Below are positions 22,745 to 30,721 of a stretch of 64,000 bases of DNA, in pieces; within the stretch, counting starts at the first letter, position 1; every line of letters begins with the position of its first letter. Both the position numbers and the translations under genes were made by a program. The notes beneath the pieces were generated by a model. The model was not told the origin of the DNA. It saw only the letters and a program-made list of their open reading frames with translations, and made no database searches. The stretch is from Actinomadura mexicana (GTDB lineage Bacteria; Actinomycetota; Actinomycetes; Streptosporangiales; Streptosporangiaceae). The stretch spans positions 539,828 through 603,827 of the forward strand of contig NZ_FZNP01000004.1 of NCBI RefSeq assembly GCF_900188105.1. Reading direction: 5' to 3'.

Positions 22745-23710
22745 TCACCGAGTGGTGCTCTGCGTGGCGCGGTAGTGGGACGGGGAGACGCCGTACAGGC
22801 CGCGGAACGCCTGGCGCAGCGCCTCCTCGCTGCCGAACCCGCAGCGGGCCGCGATCGTCTCGACGGTCAGCGCCGTGCCGGTCAGCAGGTGCCCCGCCGC
22901 CTCGCCGCGCGCCCGGCGCACGAACCGTCCCGGGGTCATGCCGAGTTCGGCCAGGAACAGGCGGGCCAGGTGGCGCTGGCTGACGCCCGCGCGGGCCGCC
23001 AGCGCCGCCGTCGAAAGGTCCGCGGCCGGGTTCCCGGCGATGTGCGTCACGGCGTCCTGGACCAGCGAGCCGCGCGCCGAGGGCGCCGTGAACATGCTCA
23101 TCTGCGCCTGGTTGCCGGGCCGCTGCAGGTACGTCACCAGTTGCCGCGACACGCTCCGGGCCAGGTCCGGGCTCACGTCCGCCTCGATGAACGACAGGGT
23201 GAGGTCCAGGGCGGCGGTCACGCCGGCGGACGTGCAGACCCGCCCGTCGGACACGAAGATGGGCCCGCTGTCGAAGTCGACGGCCGGGAACCGGCGCGCC
23301 AGGAAGTCGGCGTGCTCCCAGTGGGTCGACGCCCGCCGTCCGTCCAGGAGCCCGGCCGCGGCGAGGACCCCGGCGCCGGTGCACACCGACGCCACGCGGC
23401 GGGACTCCAGGCCGAGCCTGCGCACGTGCGCGACCAGCCGCTTGTCCTCCATCGCGTCGACGTAGCCGATGCCTCCCGACACCACCAGCGTGTCGAGCGG
23501 CCCGGTGGCGCGCTCCAGCGACCGCTGCGCCTGCAGCGTCAGGCCCGTCCCGGTGTGGATCGGCCGGCCTCCCGGCGAGGCCAGCGAGACCTCGTAGACG
23601 CCGCGCCGGTTCAGGAAGTTGGCCACCTGGAGCGCCGAGACGACGCAGGCGATGTCCAGCAGTTCGGCCGCCGGGTAGCCCACCACGAGGACGCGACGCA
23701 GTTCGTGCAT
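22745..23710 (-). CDS. GlxA-type AraC transcriptional regulator with DJ-1/PfpI domain
   Basis: A 321-residue regulator. Residues 5-185 form a DJ-1/PfpI-like domain (VLVVGYPAAELLDIACVVSALQVAN, VVSGGIGYV, SVCTGAGVLAAAGLLDG); residues 215-320 form the double AraC helix-turn-helix (LSTAALAARAGVSQRHLARLF and VETIAARCGFGSEEALRQAFRGLYGVSPSHYR). Proteins of this design control catabolic or stress genes and are not proteases. It is divergent from a membrane protein and a stand-alone DJ-1/PfpI enzyme, probably its targets; the 124-bp gap would hold the shared promoters. Confidence 0.9.
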   Translation of the reverse strand: MHELRRVLVVGYPAAELLDIACVVSALQVANFLNRRGVYEVSLASPGGRPIHTGTGLTLQAQRSLERATGPLDTLVVSGGIGYVDAMEDKRLVAHVRRLGLESRRVASVCTGAGVLAAAGLLDGRRASTHWEHADFLARRFPAVDFDSGPIFVSDGRVCTSAGVTAALDLTLSFIEADVSPDLARSVSRQLVTYLQRPGNQAQMSMFTAPSARGSLVQDAVTHIAGNPAADLSTAALAARAGVSQRHLARLFLAELGMTPGRFVRRARGEAAGHLLTGTALTVETIAARCGFGSEEALRQAFRGLYGVSPSHYRATQSTTR

Positions 23711-23834
23711 ACCGCCACGGTATTGCCCGATACAGCATCTATCACCTATGTCCGATAGACGGCTACCCCAAGTTTTCGGACCTGCCCCCGGTCCGGGACT
23801 GGCGGACGCGCCCCGGCGCGCCGAAGGTGATCCC

Positions 23835-24260
23835 ATGACCACCACCTCCCGCACCCTGGATCCCGATCCACAGGCCGCCGCCCGCCCGCGCACCGTCTGG
23901 CGGCGGCTCACCCTGCACTACGTCGAGATGGTGCTCGCGATGTTCGCCGGGATGCTCGTCTTCGGCGGCCTTCGCGCGCTTCTCGGGCTCACGGTCGCGT
24001 TCGACCCGCATCCGGGCGCCCACTACCTGCTCATGGCCACCGACATGGCGATCGGCATGGCCGCCTGGATGCGCCTGCGCCGCCACGGCTGGGCCTGCAC
24101 GCTGGAGATGTGCGCGGCGATGTACGCGCCGGCGGTGCTGGTCCCGCTCGTCTGGGCCGGCGCCATGAGCGGGATGGCGTTCATGACGGCCGCGCACGTG
24201 CTGATGATGGTCGCGATGCTCGCCGTGCTGCTCCGGCGCCGGCGCGAGTACCACCACTGA
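23835..24260 (+). CDS. Small integral membrane protein, four helices
   Basis: A 141-residue protein with four predicted membrane segments: VEMVLAMFAGMLVFGGLRALLG, YLLMATDMAIGMAAWM, MCAAMYAPAVLVPLVWAGAM and MTAAHVLMMVAMLAVLL. It is unusually rich in methionine (MATDMAIGMAAWM, GAMSGMAFMTAAHVLMMVAM), which could reflect metal or oxidant sensing but may just be membrane composition. I do not recognise a named family. GAAGGTGA precedes ATG 23835. It lies 9 bp before the DJ-1/PfpI gene, so the two are likely co-transcribed and controlled by the divergent GlxA-type regulator. Confidence 0.75.
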   Translation: MTTTSRTLDPDPQAAARPRTVWRRLTLHYVEMVLAMFAGMLVFGGLRALLGLTVAFDPHPGAHYLLMATDMAIGMAAWMRLRRHGWACTLEMCAAMYAPAVLVPLVWAGAMSGMAFMTAAHVLMMVAMLAVLLRRRREYHH

Positions 24261-24269
24261 GCCGCCGCC

Positions 24270-24935
24270 ATGACTCCTCCCGACATCACCGTCGTCATCC
24301 CGCTGTACGACCGCTTCACCGCCCTGGACGTCATCGGCCCGTACCAGATGCTGGCCCTCACCCCCGGCGTGCGGGTGGTGTTCGCCGCCGAGCGGGCCGG
24401 CCCGGTGCTCGACGACTGCCGCGCCCTCCGGCTGACCGCCGTGGGGCTCGACGAGGCGCCGCGCCCGGACGTGGTGGTCGTCCCCGGCGGGCCCGGCACC
24501 GTGCGCGTGCTGGAGGGGGCGCTCCCGGCCTGGCTGCGCGAGGTCCACCCCGCCACCCGGTGGACGACCTCGGTGTGCTCCGGGTCGCTCATCCTCGGCG
24601 CCGCGGGCCTGCTCGACGGACTGCGGGCGACCACCCACTACCGGCACCTGGACAAGCTTCCCCTGTTCGGGGCCGTCCCGGCCCAGGAGCGCGTGGTGGT
24701 CGAGCGCGACGCCCGCGTCGTGACCGCCGCCGGCGTCTCCAGCGGGATCGACATGGCGCTGCGGCTGGTGGAGCTCCTCACCGACACGCGGACCGCCCAG
24801 GCCGTCCAGCTCTGGACGGAGTACGACCCGCAGCCTCCGTTCGACGCCGGCTCCCCTTCCCGCGCGCCCGAGGACGTCGTCGAACTGGCCGCCGCGTTCG
24901 AAACGGCCGCACTGGAGGCCGCCACGCGCTCCTGA
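24270..24935 (+). CDS. DJ-1/PfpI family protein, isonitrile hydratase-like
   Basis: A 221-residue DJ-1 superfamily protein. It has YDRFTALDVIGPYQML at the N-terminus with the conserved aspartate, VVVPGGPGT, and the nucleophile elbow SVCSGSLILGAAGLLDG with cysteine. This pattern matches the InhA (isonitrile hydratase) branch, where Cys and the N-terminal Asp take part in catalysis. Known members hydrate isonitriles to N-substituted formamides, but many relatives have other or unknown roles. It follows the membrane protein gene closely. Confidence 0.82.
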   Translation: MTPPDITVVIPLYDRFTALDVIGPYQMLALTPGVRVVFAAERAGPVLDDCRALRLTAVGLDEAPRPDVVVVPGGPGTVRVLEGALPAWLREVHPATRWTTSVCSGSLILGAAGLLDGLRATTHYRHLDKLPLFGAVPAQERVVVERDARVVTAAGVSSGIDMALRLVELLTDTRTAQAVQLWTEYDPQPPFDAGSPSRAPEDVVELAAAFETAALEAATRS

Positions 24936-24984
24936 GGACCACCGCCGGCGCGCGTCCCGACCGCTCACCCGGCCGCCGCGCCCC

Positions 24985-24990
24985 TACAAT
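24985..24990 (+). promoter_or_regulatory. -10 element for a leaderless lexA transcript
   Basis: TACAAT ends 7 nt before the GTG start of lexA, the spacing expected when transcription starts at or next to the start codon. No Shine-Dalgarno sequence is visible. No GAAC-N4-GTTC SOS box was found within 100 bp upstream. Confidence 0.5.
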
Positions 24991-24997
24991 TCCGTGG

Positions 24998-25660
24998 GTG
25001 ACCGCCTACAGTGATCTCAACCCGTTCGGGGACCTGGACCCCTCCGCGCTGCCCCCGCGCCAGCAGCGGATCCTGGCCATGATCCGCGACTGGGCGGTCA
25101 GGTACGGGTACGCGCCGAGCACGCGCCAGATCGGCGACGCCGTGGGCCTGCGGTCGCCCTCGTCGGTGTCGCGCCACCTGGCGAGCCTGGAGGACAAGGG
25201 CTTCCTGCGGCGCGGCGAGGCGGTGGCCCGGCCGATCGACGTCCGCGTGTTCCTGCGTGAGGGCCCGTCACGGGAGTCCGCCGACGGCCCGGTGACCGTC
25301 CCCGTGGTCGGGGACATCGCCGCCGGTACCCCCATCCTGGCCGAGGAGCACGCCGACGACACGCTGCTGCTGCCCCGCGAGCTCACCGGGCGCGGCGCCG
25401 TCTTCGGCCTGCGCGTGCGCGGCGACTCGATGGTCGACGCCGCGATCTGCGACGGCGACATCGTCGTGGTCCGCCGGCAGCCCGAAGCCCACTCCGGGCA
25501 GATCGTCGCCGCCATGATCGACGGCGAGGCCACCGTGAAGGTGTACCGGCGCCGCGACGGCCACGTCCTGCTCGAACCCCGCAACCCCGCCTACGACGTC
25601 ATCGACGGCGACGAGGCCGCCGTCCTCGGCATCGTCGTCTCGGTGCTGCGCAACCTCTGA
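24998..25660 (+). CDS. lexA: LexA-type repressor (S24 autopeptidase)
   Basis: A 220-residue LexA. The winged helix-turn-helix (17-72) reads LPPRQQRILAMIRDWAVRYGYAPSTRQIGDAVGLRSPSSVSRHL. The self-cleavage bond is Ala109-Gly110 in GDIAAGTP, with Ser144 in RGDSMVDAAI and Lys181 in ATVKVYRR as the dyad. It represses SOS genes and is cleaved with RecA after DNA damage. The length is at the short end for actinobacterial LexA, and the absence of a visible SOS box in its own promoter raises the possibility of a second, non-SOS paralogue. GTG 24998 gives the family-length N-terminus; an overlapping GTG at 24994 is out of frame. Confidence 0.88.
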   Translation: MTAYSDLNPFGDLDPSALPPRQQRILAMIRDWAVRYGYAPSTRQIGDAVGLRSPSSVSRHLASLEDKGFLRRGEAVARPIDVRVFLREGPSRESADGPVTVPVVGDIAAGTPILAEEHADDTLLLPRELTGRGAVFGLRVRGDSMVDAAICDGDIVVVRRQPEAHSGQIVAAMIDGEATVKVYRRRDGHVLLEPRNPAYDVIDGDEAAVLGIVVSVLRNL

Positions 25661-25685
25661 CGCGGGGGATGAAGGCCGGGCGGGG

Positions 25686-26225
25686 TCAGCGGCGGCCGCC
25701 GAACTGCCAGTGGTGGACCTCGACGGCGGCGTAGCGGTCCTGGGTCAGGACGGCGCGTGCCGCGCCCGCGTCCCGGGCGCGGAGCAGGGCGGCCGTGCCG
25801 AGCCAGGCCTCGCCGTCGTCGGAGAGCAGGGGGCCGTAGGCGATCAGGTCGTCGTCCGCCGGGACCTGGAGGTCGGCGGCCTCGCCCTCGCCCAGGCCGA
25901 GGACGAGGAAGCGGTCGCCGCCGGTCCGGCCGCCGGGGAAGTCCCACATCGAGCGGCCCAGCGCGTTGCGCCACCGGCGCACCATGACGTCCCGGTACGC
26001 GCCCGCCTGGTAGTTGGGCTCGTCGAAGGCGAACGCCCGGGCGGCGGCGGGATCGGGCAGGTCGACGATGTGGACGCTGCCGGTGGGGACGTCGCCGGCG
26101 AAGGTCGGGCCCCGGGCGATCAGCTCCTTCTCGTACCGGTCCATGTAGGACCAGTGCCGCTCCCCCAGTTCCTCGCGGAGCCCGGTCGAGCCGGCACGGT
26201 CACGGTGGTAGCAGAAGAACTCCAT
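25686..26225 (-). CDS. YCII-related protein with two tandem domains
   Basis: A 179-residue protein with two dimeric alpha-beta barrel (YCII) halves. The first (1-95) begins MEFFCYHRDRAGS and contains YEKELIARGPTF and VHIVDLPDPAAARAFAFDEPN, the common YCII pattern; the second (about 100-179) repeats it with YGPLLSDDGEAWLGTAAL and the strand-final HHWQFGGRR. YCII proteins are small enzymes or sensors without a settled general reaction. It is convergent to lexA and upstream of the P450 gene on the same strand but with no visible functional link. Confidence 0.8.
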   Translation of the reverse strand: MEFFCYHRDRAGSTGLREELGERHWSYMDRYEKELIARGPTFAGDVPTGSVHIVDLPDPAAARAFAFDEPNYQAGAYRDVMVRRWRNALGRSMWDFPGGRTGGDRFLVLGLGEGEAADLQVPADDDLIAYGPLLSDDGEAWLGTAALLRARDAGAARAVLTQDRYAAVEVHHWQFGGRR

Positions 26226-26250
26226 CCCGTTCTTCTACCATCCGCCGGGG

Positions 26251-27582
26251 TCAGCCGGCCTCCCGCGGGGTGACGGTCATGTGGATGTCCTCGGCGGCCC
26301 AGAGGACGAAGCGTTCGATGGGGGTGACCGTCCGGCCGGGCACCGGCCGGAAGGCGAGGCGCTTGAGCAGGACGGCCAGCACGAGCTGGGCCTCGACCGT
26401 GGCGAGCGCGGCGCCCTCGCAGCTGCGCGGGCCGATCCCGAACGGGATGTAGGCCAGGCGCGGGCGGCCGGCCGACGCCTCCGGCGCGAACCGGCCGGGG
26501 TCGAACGTCTGCGGGTCGGGCCAGTAGTCGGGGTTCGTGTGCACGGCCCAGAACGGGTAGAAGATGGTCGTGCCGGCCGGGACGGTGTACTCGCCGAGCA
26601 CGATGTCCTCGGTGGCCTCCCGCGCGCCGTACGGTCCCGGCGGGTACAGCCGCATGGTCTCCCGGAGCACCATGTCCAGGTAGGTCAGCCGCCTGAGGTC
26701 GCCGTACTCGGGGACGGGGCGGTCGCCGAGCACGCGGTCCAGCTCCTCGGCGACGCGCTCGGCGGCGTCCGGGTGCCGGGCCAGCAGGTGCAGCGTCCAG
26801 GAGATGGCGACGCCGGTGGTGTGGTGGGCGGCGAGCATCGTCATCAGGACCGTGTCGCGGATCCGCGCCGGGGACTCGCCCGCCTCGACCAGGGCGGCGA
26901 TCAGGTCGCTGCGTCCGGCCGGCGCCGAGTCGCCGCGCTCGCGGTGCGCGGCCAGCACCCGGTCGACGGTGGAGCGCAGGTAGGCCAGGGCCTCCTGGGC
27001 GCGGCCCGCCGCCCCGTCCCCGGCCTGGCCCATGTACTCGGTGAGGACGGTCTCGAACGCGGACACGACCCGCGCGGCCGAGTCCGGCGACTCCAGGCCG
27101 CTGCCGAGCGCGTACTGGCAGATCATGCGCAGCGACAGCTCGCTCAGGTCCTGCTGGAGGGCGACCGGGCCGTCGTGCGCCTCCCACCGGTCGGCCAGCT
27201 CGGCGGCGAGCGCGGTGAAGCGGGTGAAGTGCGCCTCGTGGGAGGGGCGCCCGGCCAGCACCGACAGCATCACCCGGCGCCAGGGGCCGTGCTCGTCGGC
27301 CGGGATCGTCTGCAGGTTGCCCGACTCCTGGAGGGGCGCCAGGAACTCGAACAGCTTCTCCGGGCGCTTGTTGATCTTCGCGGTGGCCTCCAGCAGCACC
27401 GGGTCGGCCACCGACACCGCCAGGCCGGCGCCGGGCAGCGGGAACCGCACCACCGGCCCGTACTCGGCGTGCAGCTTCAGCTGGTAGTCGTGCAGCCCGC
27501 CGGCCGCCGCGATGGCCGCCGTCCCATCGTCCTCCGTGGACGGACCGGGGATCTGCGATGGGGTGTCGGCGTCGCTTCGCAT
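26251..27582 (-). CDS. Cytochrome P450
   Basis: A 443-residue P450. The heme-ligand loop is FGIGPRSCEG, the K-helix is ETMRLYPPG, and the PERF-like motif is FDPGRFAPE. The oxygen-activating I-helix reads MLAAHHTTGVAISW: the acidic residue before TT is histidine, which is unusual and may change proton delivery. The sequence resembles CYP1xx/170-like bacterial enzymes acting on terpenoids or fatty substrates more than the CYP107 group; no partner ferredoxin is adjacent. ATG 27582 was chosen since GGAGGG lies 6 nt upstream. It is divergent from a methyltransferase gene. Confidence 0.9.
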   Translation of the reverse strand: MRSDADTPSQIPGPSTEDDGTAAIAAAGGLHDYQLKLHAEYGPVVRFPLPGAGLAVSVADPVLLEATAKINKRPEKLFEFLAPLQESGNLQTIPADEHGPWRRVMLSVLAGRPSHEAHFTRFTALAAELADRWEAHDGPVALQQDLSELSLRMICQYALGSGLESPDSAARVVSAFETVLTEYMGQAGDGAAGRAQEALAYLRSTVDRVLAAHRERGDSAPAGRSDLIAALVEAGESPARIRDTVLMTMLAAHHTTGVAISWTLHLLARHPDAAERVAEELDRVLGDRPVPEYGDLRRLTYLDMVLRETMRLYPPGPYGAREATEDIVLGEYTVPAGTTIFYPFWAVHTNPDYWPDPQTFDPGRFAPEASAGRPRLAYIPFGIGPRSCEGAALATVEAQLVLAVLLKRLAFRPVPGRTVTPIERFVLWAAEDIHMTVTPREAG

Positions 27583-27748
27583 TCGCGCCCTCCGCGTCGG
27601 CATCGTCGTTTCGGTTGTTTCCGAGTTGATCGCAATGCTTACATGTCCCGGGTAACTCCGCGACATTTCCAGGCCGGAAGTCGCGACGCCGCGAGCCGGG
27701 GAGAGGACGCTGGACACCGTCGATCCGCACACGCCGAACGTCCCGCGG

Positions 27749-28498
27749 ATGTACGACTACCTTCTGGGTGGAAAGGACAACTACACCGCCGACCGGGAGG
27801 CCGTGGAGGAGGTCGTCAGGCACGCTCCCGACACCCCCTTCATGGCACGCCAGAACCGCGCCTTCCTGCGGCGCGCGGTGCGCTTCCTCGCCGAGGCCGG
27901 GATCCGGCAGTTCATCGACATCGGCTCGGGCCTGCCCACCCAGGGCAACGTGCACGAGATCGCCCACCAGGTCGCGCCGGACTCCCACGTCGTGTACGTC
28001 GACGTCGAGCCGGTCGTGCTGGTCCACGGGCGGGCCCTGCTGGCCGGAACGCCGGAGGTGACCGTCATCCAGGGCGATGCCCGCCGTCCGGGCGAGGTCC
28101 TGGCGAACGCCGAGCTGAACCGGCTCATCGACTTCGACCGGCCGGTCGCCGTGCTGATGCTGGCCGTGCTGCACTTCATCGGCGACGGCGACGACCCGCC
28201 CGGGATCGTGGCGCGGCTCCGCGAGGCGATGGCCCCCGGCAGCTACCTGGCGGTGTCGCACGTGACCGGCGACTTCGACGCCGACCGGAGGGTCCGGCAC
28301 GCGGGCGCGGTCTACGAGCGGGCCACGTACCAGATCACCCTGCGCAGCCGCGCGGAGGTCACGCGGCTGTTCGACGGTTTCGAACTCGTGGAGCCCGGCC
28401 TCACCACCCTGTCGATGTGGCGTCCCGATCCGGGGACGGCCGTGCCACCCCGCGCGGACCGCCAATGGTGCTATGCGGGGGTCGGCCGAAAGCGCTGA
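27749..28498 (+). CDS. SAM-dependent methyltransferase of the YDYLLGGKDN (DUF574-like) family
   Basis: A 249-residue protein from ATG 27749. The strict family signature MYDYLLGGKDNYTADRE is at the very start, then QFIDIGSGLPTQGN (SAM motif I), VYVDVEPVVL and VLMLAVLHFI. Members normally have 10 to 20 residues before the signature; these are encoded in frame (LDTVDPHTPNVPR, from 27710), but the only possible start is CTG 27710, preceded by GGGGAGAGG. The true start may therefore be CTG. These proteins are abundant in actinomycetes and few have assigned substrates. It is divergent from the P450. Confidence 0.85.
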   Translation: MYDYLLGGKDNYTADREAVEEVVRHAPDTPFMARQNRAFLRRAVRFLAEAGIRQFIDIGSGLPTQGNVHEIAHQVAPDSHVVYVDVEPVVLVHGRALLAGTPEVTVIQGDARRPGEVLANAELNRLIDFDRPVAVLMLAVLHFIGDGDDPPGIVARLREAMAPGSYLAVSHVTGDFDADRRVRHAGAVYERATYQITLRSRAEVTRLFDGFELVEPGLTTLSMWRPDPGTAVPPRADRQWCYAGVGRKR

Positions 28499-28570
28499 CC
28501 GGCGCGTCCGCGCCATTGTCCGCGACATTTCGGACGAGCCCGGCAAAACAGGTTAAAGGCCCTTTCGATC

Positions 28571-28583
28571 CACCCGGCGGGTG
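28571..28583. terminator. Inverted repeat between convergent methyltransferase and LLM genes
   Basis: CACCCGGCGGGTG is a perfect 6-bp dyad around one base, directly before the stop of the LLM gene in the 85-bp convergent gap. It is a plausible weak bidirectional terminator; the spacer also holds AAAGGCCCTTT. Confidence 0.3.
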
Positions 28584-29429
28584 TCACAGGCCGAGGCGGG
28601 CGGCATGGCGGGCGAGGAAGGCGACGACCTCGTCGGCGGGCCGGTCCGGCAGCCCCCACATGATCTCGGTGACGCCGGCCTCCTCCCAGGCGGCGACGTC
28701 CTCGGGCGAGGGACGCGCCGCGGCCAGGACGCAGACCTCCGGCCGGCCCGCGCGTCCCGCGTCCGCCCAGGCCGCGCGCAGGGCGGCGACCTTGGGCAGG
28801 ATGTCGCGCTCGGTCGGGGTGGTCATCCAACCGTCGGCGTGGGCGGCGATCCACGCGAGGGTCTTCGGGCCGCCGCCCGCGCCGATCAGCAGCGGGACGT
28901 GCGGCTGGACGGGCTTGGGCCACGCCCAGGACGGCCCGAACGAGACGAACTCCCCCGCGTAGGAGGCCTGCTCCTGCGTCCAGAGCGCCCGCATCGCCTC
29001 CACGTACTCGCGCAGCACCGTCCGGCGCCGGTCGGCGGGCACGTTGTGGTCGGCGAGTTCGTCGGTGTTCCAGCCGAACCCCGCGCCGATCGTGACCCGG
29101 CCGCCCGACAGGTGGTCGAGCGAGGCGACGGTCTTGGCGAGCGTGATCGGGTCCGACTCCACCGGCAGCGCGACGGCCGTCGCGAGCCGGATCGTCGAGG
29201 TCACGGTGACCGCGGACGCCAGCGCGACCCAGGGGTCGAGCGTGCGCGAGTAGCGGTCGTCGGGGAGCGTCTCGTCGCCCGTCCCGGGGTGCGCGGCATC
29301 GCGCCGGACCGGGATGTGCGTGTGCTCGGGGACGTAGAAGGTATGGAACCCGTTCTCCTCGGCAGCCTGGGCGGCGGCGGCGGGCGTGATGCCCCGGTCA
29401 CTTGTGAAGAGCACGATGCCGTGGCGCAT
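28584..29429 (-). CDS. LLM class F420-dependent oxidoreductase
   Basis: A 281-residue TIM-barrel protein of the luciferase-like monooxygenase family, actinobacterial F420 subgroup. Typical segments are FYVPEHTHIP, RLATAVALPVESDPITLAKTVASLDHLSGGRVTIGAGFGWNTDE and LLIGAGGGPKTLAWIAAHADGWM. Such enzymes use reduced or oxidised F420 for hydride transfer to a wide range of substrates, including steroid and lipid intermediates. A KstR-like palindrome 11 bp upstream suggests control as part of sterol or lipid catabolism. ATG 29429 begins the conserved MRHGIVLF strand. Confidence 0.88.
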   Translation of the reverse strand: MRHGIVLFTSDRGITPAAAAQAAEENGFHTFYVPEHTHIPVRRDAAHPGTGDETLPDDRYSRTLDPWVALASAVTVTSTIRLATAVALPVESDPITLAKTVASLDHLSGGRVTIGAGFGWNTDELADHNVPADRRRTVLREYVEAMRALWTQEQASYAGEFVSFGPSWAWPKPVQPHVPLLIGAGGGPKTLAWIAAHADGWMTTPTERDILPKVAALRAAWADAGRAGRPEVCVLAAARPSPEDVAAWEEAGVTEIMWGLPDRPADEVVAFLARHAARLGL

Positions 29430-29440
29430 GCAGCCGATAC

Positions 29441-29454
29441 TAGAACGTGTTCTA
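29441..29454. promoter_or_regulatory. KstR-like operator TAGAAC-GT-GTTCTA
   Basis: Six-base arms TAGAAC and GTTCTA are perfect complements around GT, matching the published KstR box pattern TnnAACnnGTTnnA of mycobacteria and relatives. It ends 11 bp before the LLM start, so binding would block transcription. The GAAC/GTTC spacing of 2 rules out a LexA box, which needs 4. Confidence 0.65.
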
Positions 29455-29473
29455 TCGACGTCCGGGGGCGGGG

Positions 29474-30445
29474 CTACGGCTTGCGGCCGCCGCGCAGGGC
29501 GCGCGGGAGGGCGGTGGCCGCCCGGCCGACCCTGAAACTGACCGAGCCGCGGACGGCCTCCAGCTCGTGGCGCGCGCGGGCCAGCCTGTCCTCCGCGCGG
29601 GCGAGCCGCCTCTCCGCCCGCGCGAGCCGCTCCTTCAGCCCGCCCACCTCGTTCGGGGGGCGTGTCGCCCCCTTCCCCTTGACGCGGACGAGCCGGCGCC
29701 CGGCGACGTGCTGGACCTCGTGCCAGGCGTCGTCCCGCGTCGCCAGCCATTCCAGGAGGTCGTCCTGGACCGCGTCGGAGTCTCCCCAGGTGCCGTAGAG
29801 CTTCTGCGTGGTGACGCAGATCGGGCGCAGGCCGTCGGTGGCCACCGACTCCCACACCGCGGCGGAGACCCCGGGGGTGTGCTCGGACCGGTAGTCGTCG
29901 CACACGATGAGGCCCCCGGCGGGGAGCAGCACGTGCGCCGCCCGGATGTCGGCGTGCACGTGCTCGTACAGGTGGGACGCGTCCACGTGCACGAACCGGC
30001 AGGTCTCCGGCGGGACGTGGTCCAGGATCAGCGAGGTCGGGCCCTGGACGATCTCCGGGAGCCGGTCGTGGAAGGCGCGGTAGTTCGACTCGAACGCCCG
30101 GCGGGTCAGGGTGGAGTAGGACCCCCGCATCTCCGCCTGGTTGGAGTCGTCCGGGGCGTCGCCGTCGAACAGGTCGCACACGGTGAAGGTCTCGCCCTCC
30201 CGCAGGTGGCGGCCCATGAGGATGGCGCTCTTGCCGAGGTAGGAGCCGAGCTCCACCAGGTCGCCGCGCTCGCCGAGCCGCTCCTGGCGTTCAAGGAACC
30301 AGGTGAAGAGCAGTTGGTCGACCTTCGGGAACCACCCCCTGACCTCGTCGAGGGAGGCGGGCGGCCCGGTCTCTTGGCTGATCATCTGGAGAGCTCCAAC
30401 GTCGTCGATCTCGACAGCGGGGGGACGCGAGACGAAAATCGCCAT
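29474..30445 (-). CDS. Class I methyltransferase (TylF/Methyltransf_24-like) with C-terminal coiled coil
   Basis: A 323-residue protein. Residues 50-225 are a SAM-dependent methyltransferase: VELGSYLGKSAILMGRHL (SAM loop), FTVCDLFDGDAP, RFVHVDASHLYEHVHADI and GGLIVCDDY. The VDASHxYEHV segment and metal-like acidic residues resemble TylF-type sugar O-methyltransferases. Residues about 265-300 are a heptad-rich coiled coil (LKERLARAERRLARAEDRL), then a basic tail. Such tails are common in actinobacterial cell-wall glycan enzymes and may give oligomerisation. A carbohydrate substrate is a guess. The gene is divergent from the B12 riboswitch and cobalt transporter genes. Confidence 0.82.
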   Translation of the reverse strand: MAIFVSRPPAVEIDDVGALQMISQETGPPASLDEVRGWFPKVDQLLFTWFLERQERLGERGDLVELGSYLGKSAILMGRHLREGETFTVCDLFDGDAPDDSNQAEMRGSYSTLTRRAFESNYRAFHDRLPEIVQGPTSLILDHVPPETCRFVHVDASHLYEHVHADIRAAHVLLPAGGLIVCDDYRSEHTPGVSAAVWESVATDGLRPICVTTQKLYGTWGDSDAVQDDLLEWLATRDDAWHEVQHVAGRRLVRVKGKGATRPPNEVGGLKERLARAERRLARAEDRLARARHELEAVRGSVSFRVGRAATALPRALRGGRKP

Positions 30446-30542
30446 GATAGGCGAGTCCCTCTTGATGGCAACAAAGCCGGATTTCGGGCTCTTGCTGGCG
30501 GATTATCCGGTTCGGCGGGCGGGGCGGCGGCGGGGCGCGCTG

Positions 30543-30572
30543 TTGACAGCGCGATCGCCCGGCCCGTACCGT
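30543..30572 (+). promoter_or_regulatory. Promoter for the cbtB operon leader
   Basis: TTGACA (30543-30548), an 18-bp spacer and TACCGT (30567-30572) form a good sigma-70-type promoter. It would start transcription just before the cobalamin riboswitch. Confidence 0.6.
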
Positions 30573-30579
30573 TCGGCTG

Positions 30580-30683
30580 ATTCACGGTTGCCCGAGGGAA
30601 ATCCGGTGAGATGCCGGTGCGGACGCGCCACTGTATCCGGGACGACGATCCCGGGAGCCAGGTCGCTCGGGTGACCGCGACCT
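30580..30683 (+). ncRNA. Cobalamin riboswitch upstream of cbtB
   Basis: The leader contains the conserved cobalamin aptamer elements in order: GAGGGAA, CCGGTGAGATGCCGGTGC, GCGCCACTGTATCCGGG and the B12-box side GGGAGCCAGG. It lies between the promoter at 30543 and cbtB at 30722. In high B12 it should fold to block expression of the cobalt transporter and cob genes downstream. Exact ends are approximate. Confidence 0.9.
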
Positions 30684-30721
30684 CATTGTCCGGGACGCGC
30701 TAGATCCCCTACGGAGGCTCC

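Noticed and set aside
29441..29454. LexA (SOS) box
   Set aside because: GAAC and GTTC are separated by 2 bp instead of the 4 bp of actinobacterial SOS boxes; the pattern fits KstR better.
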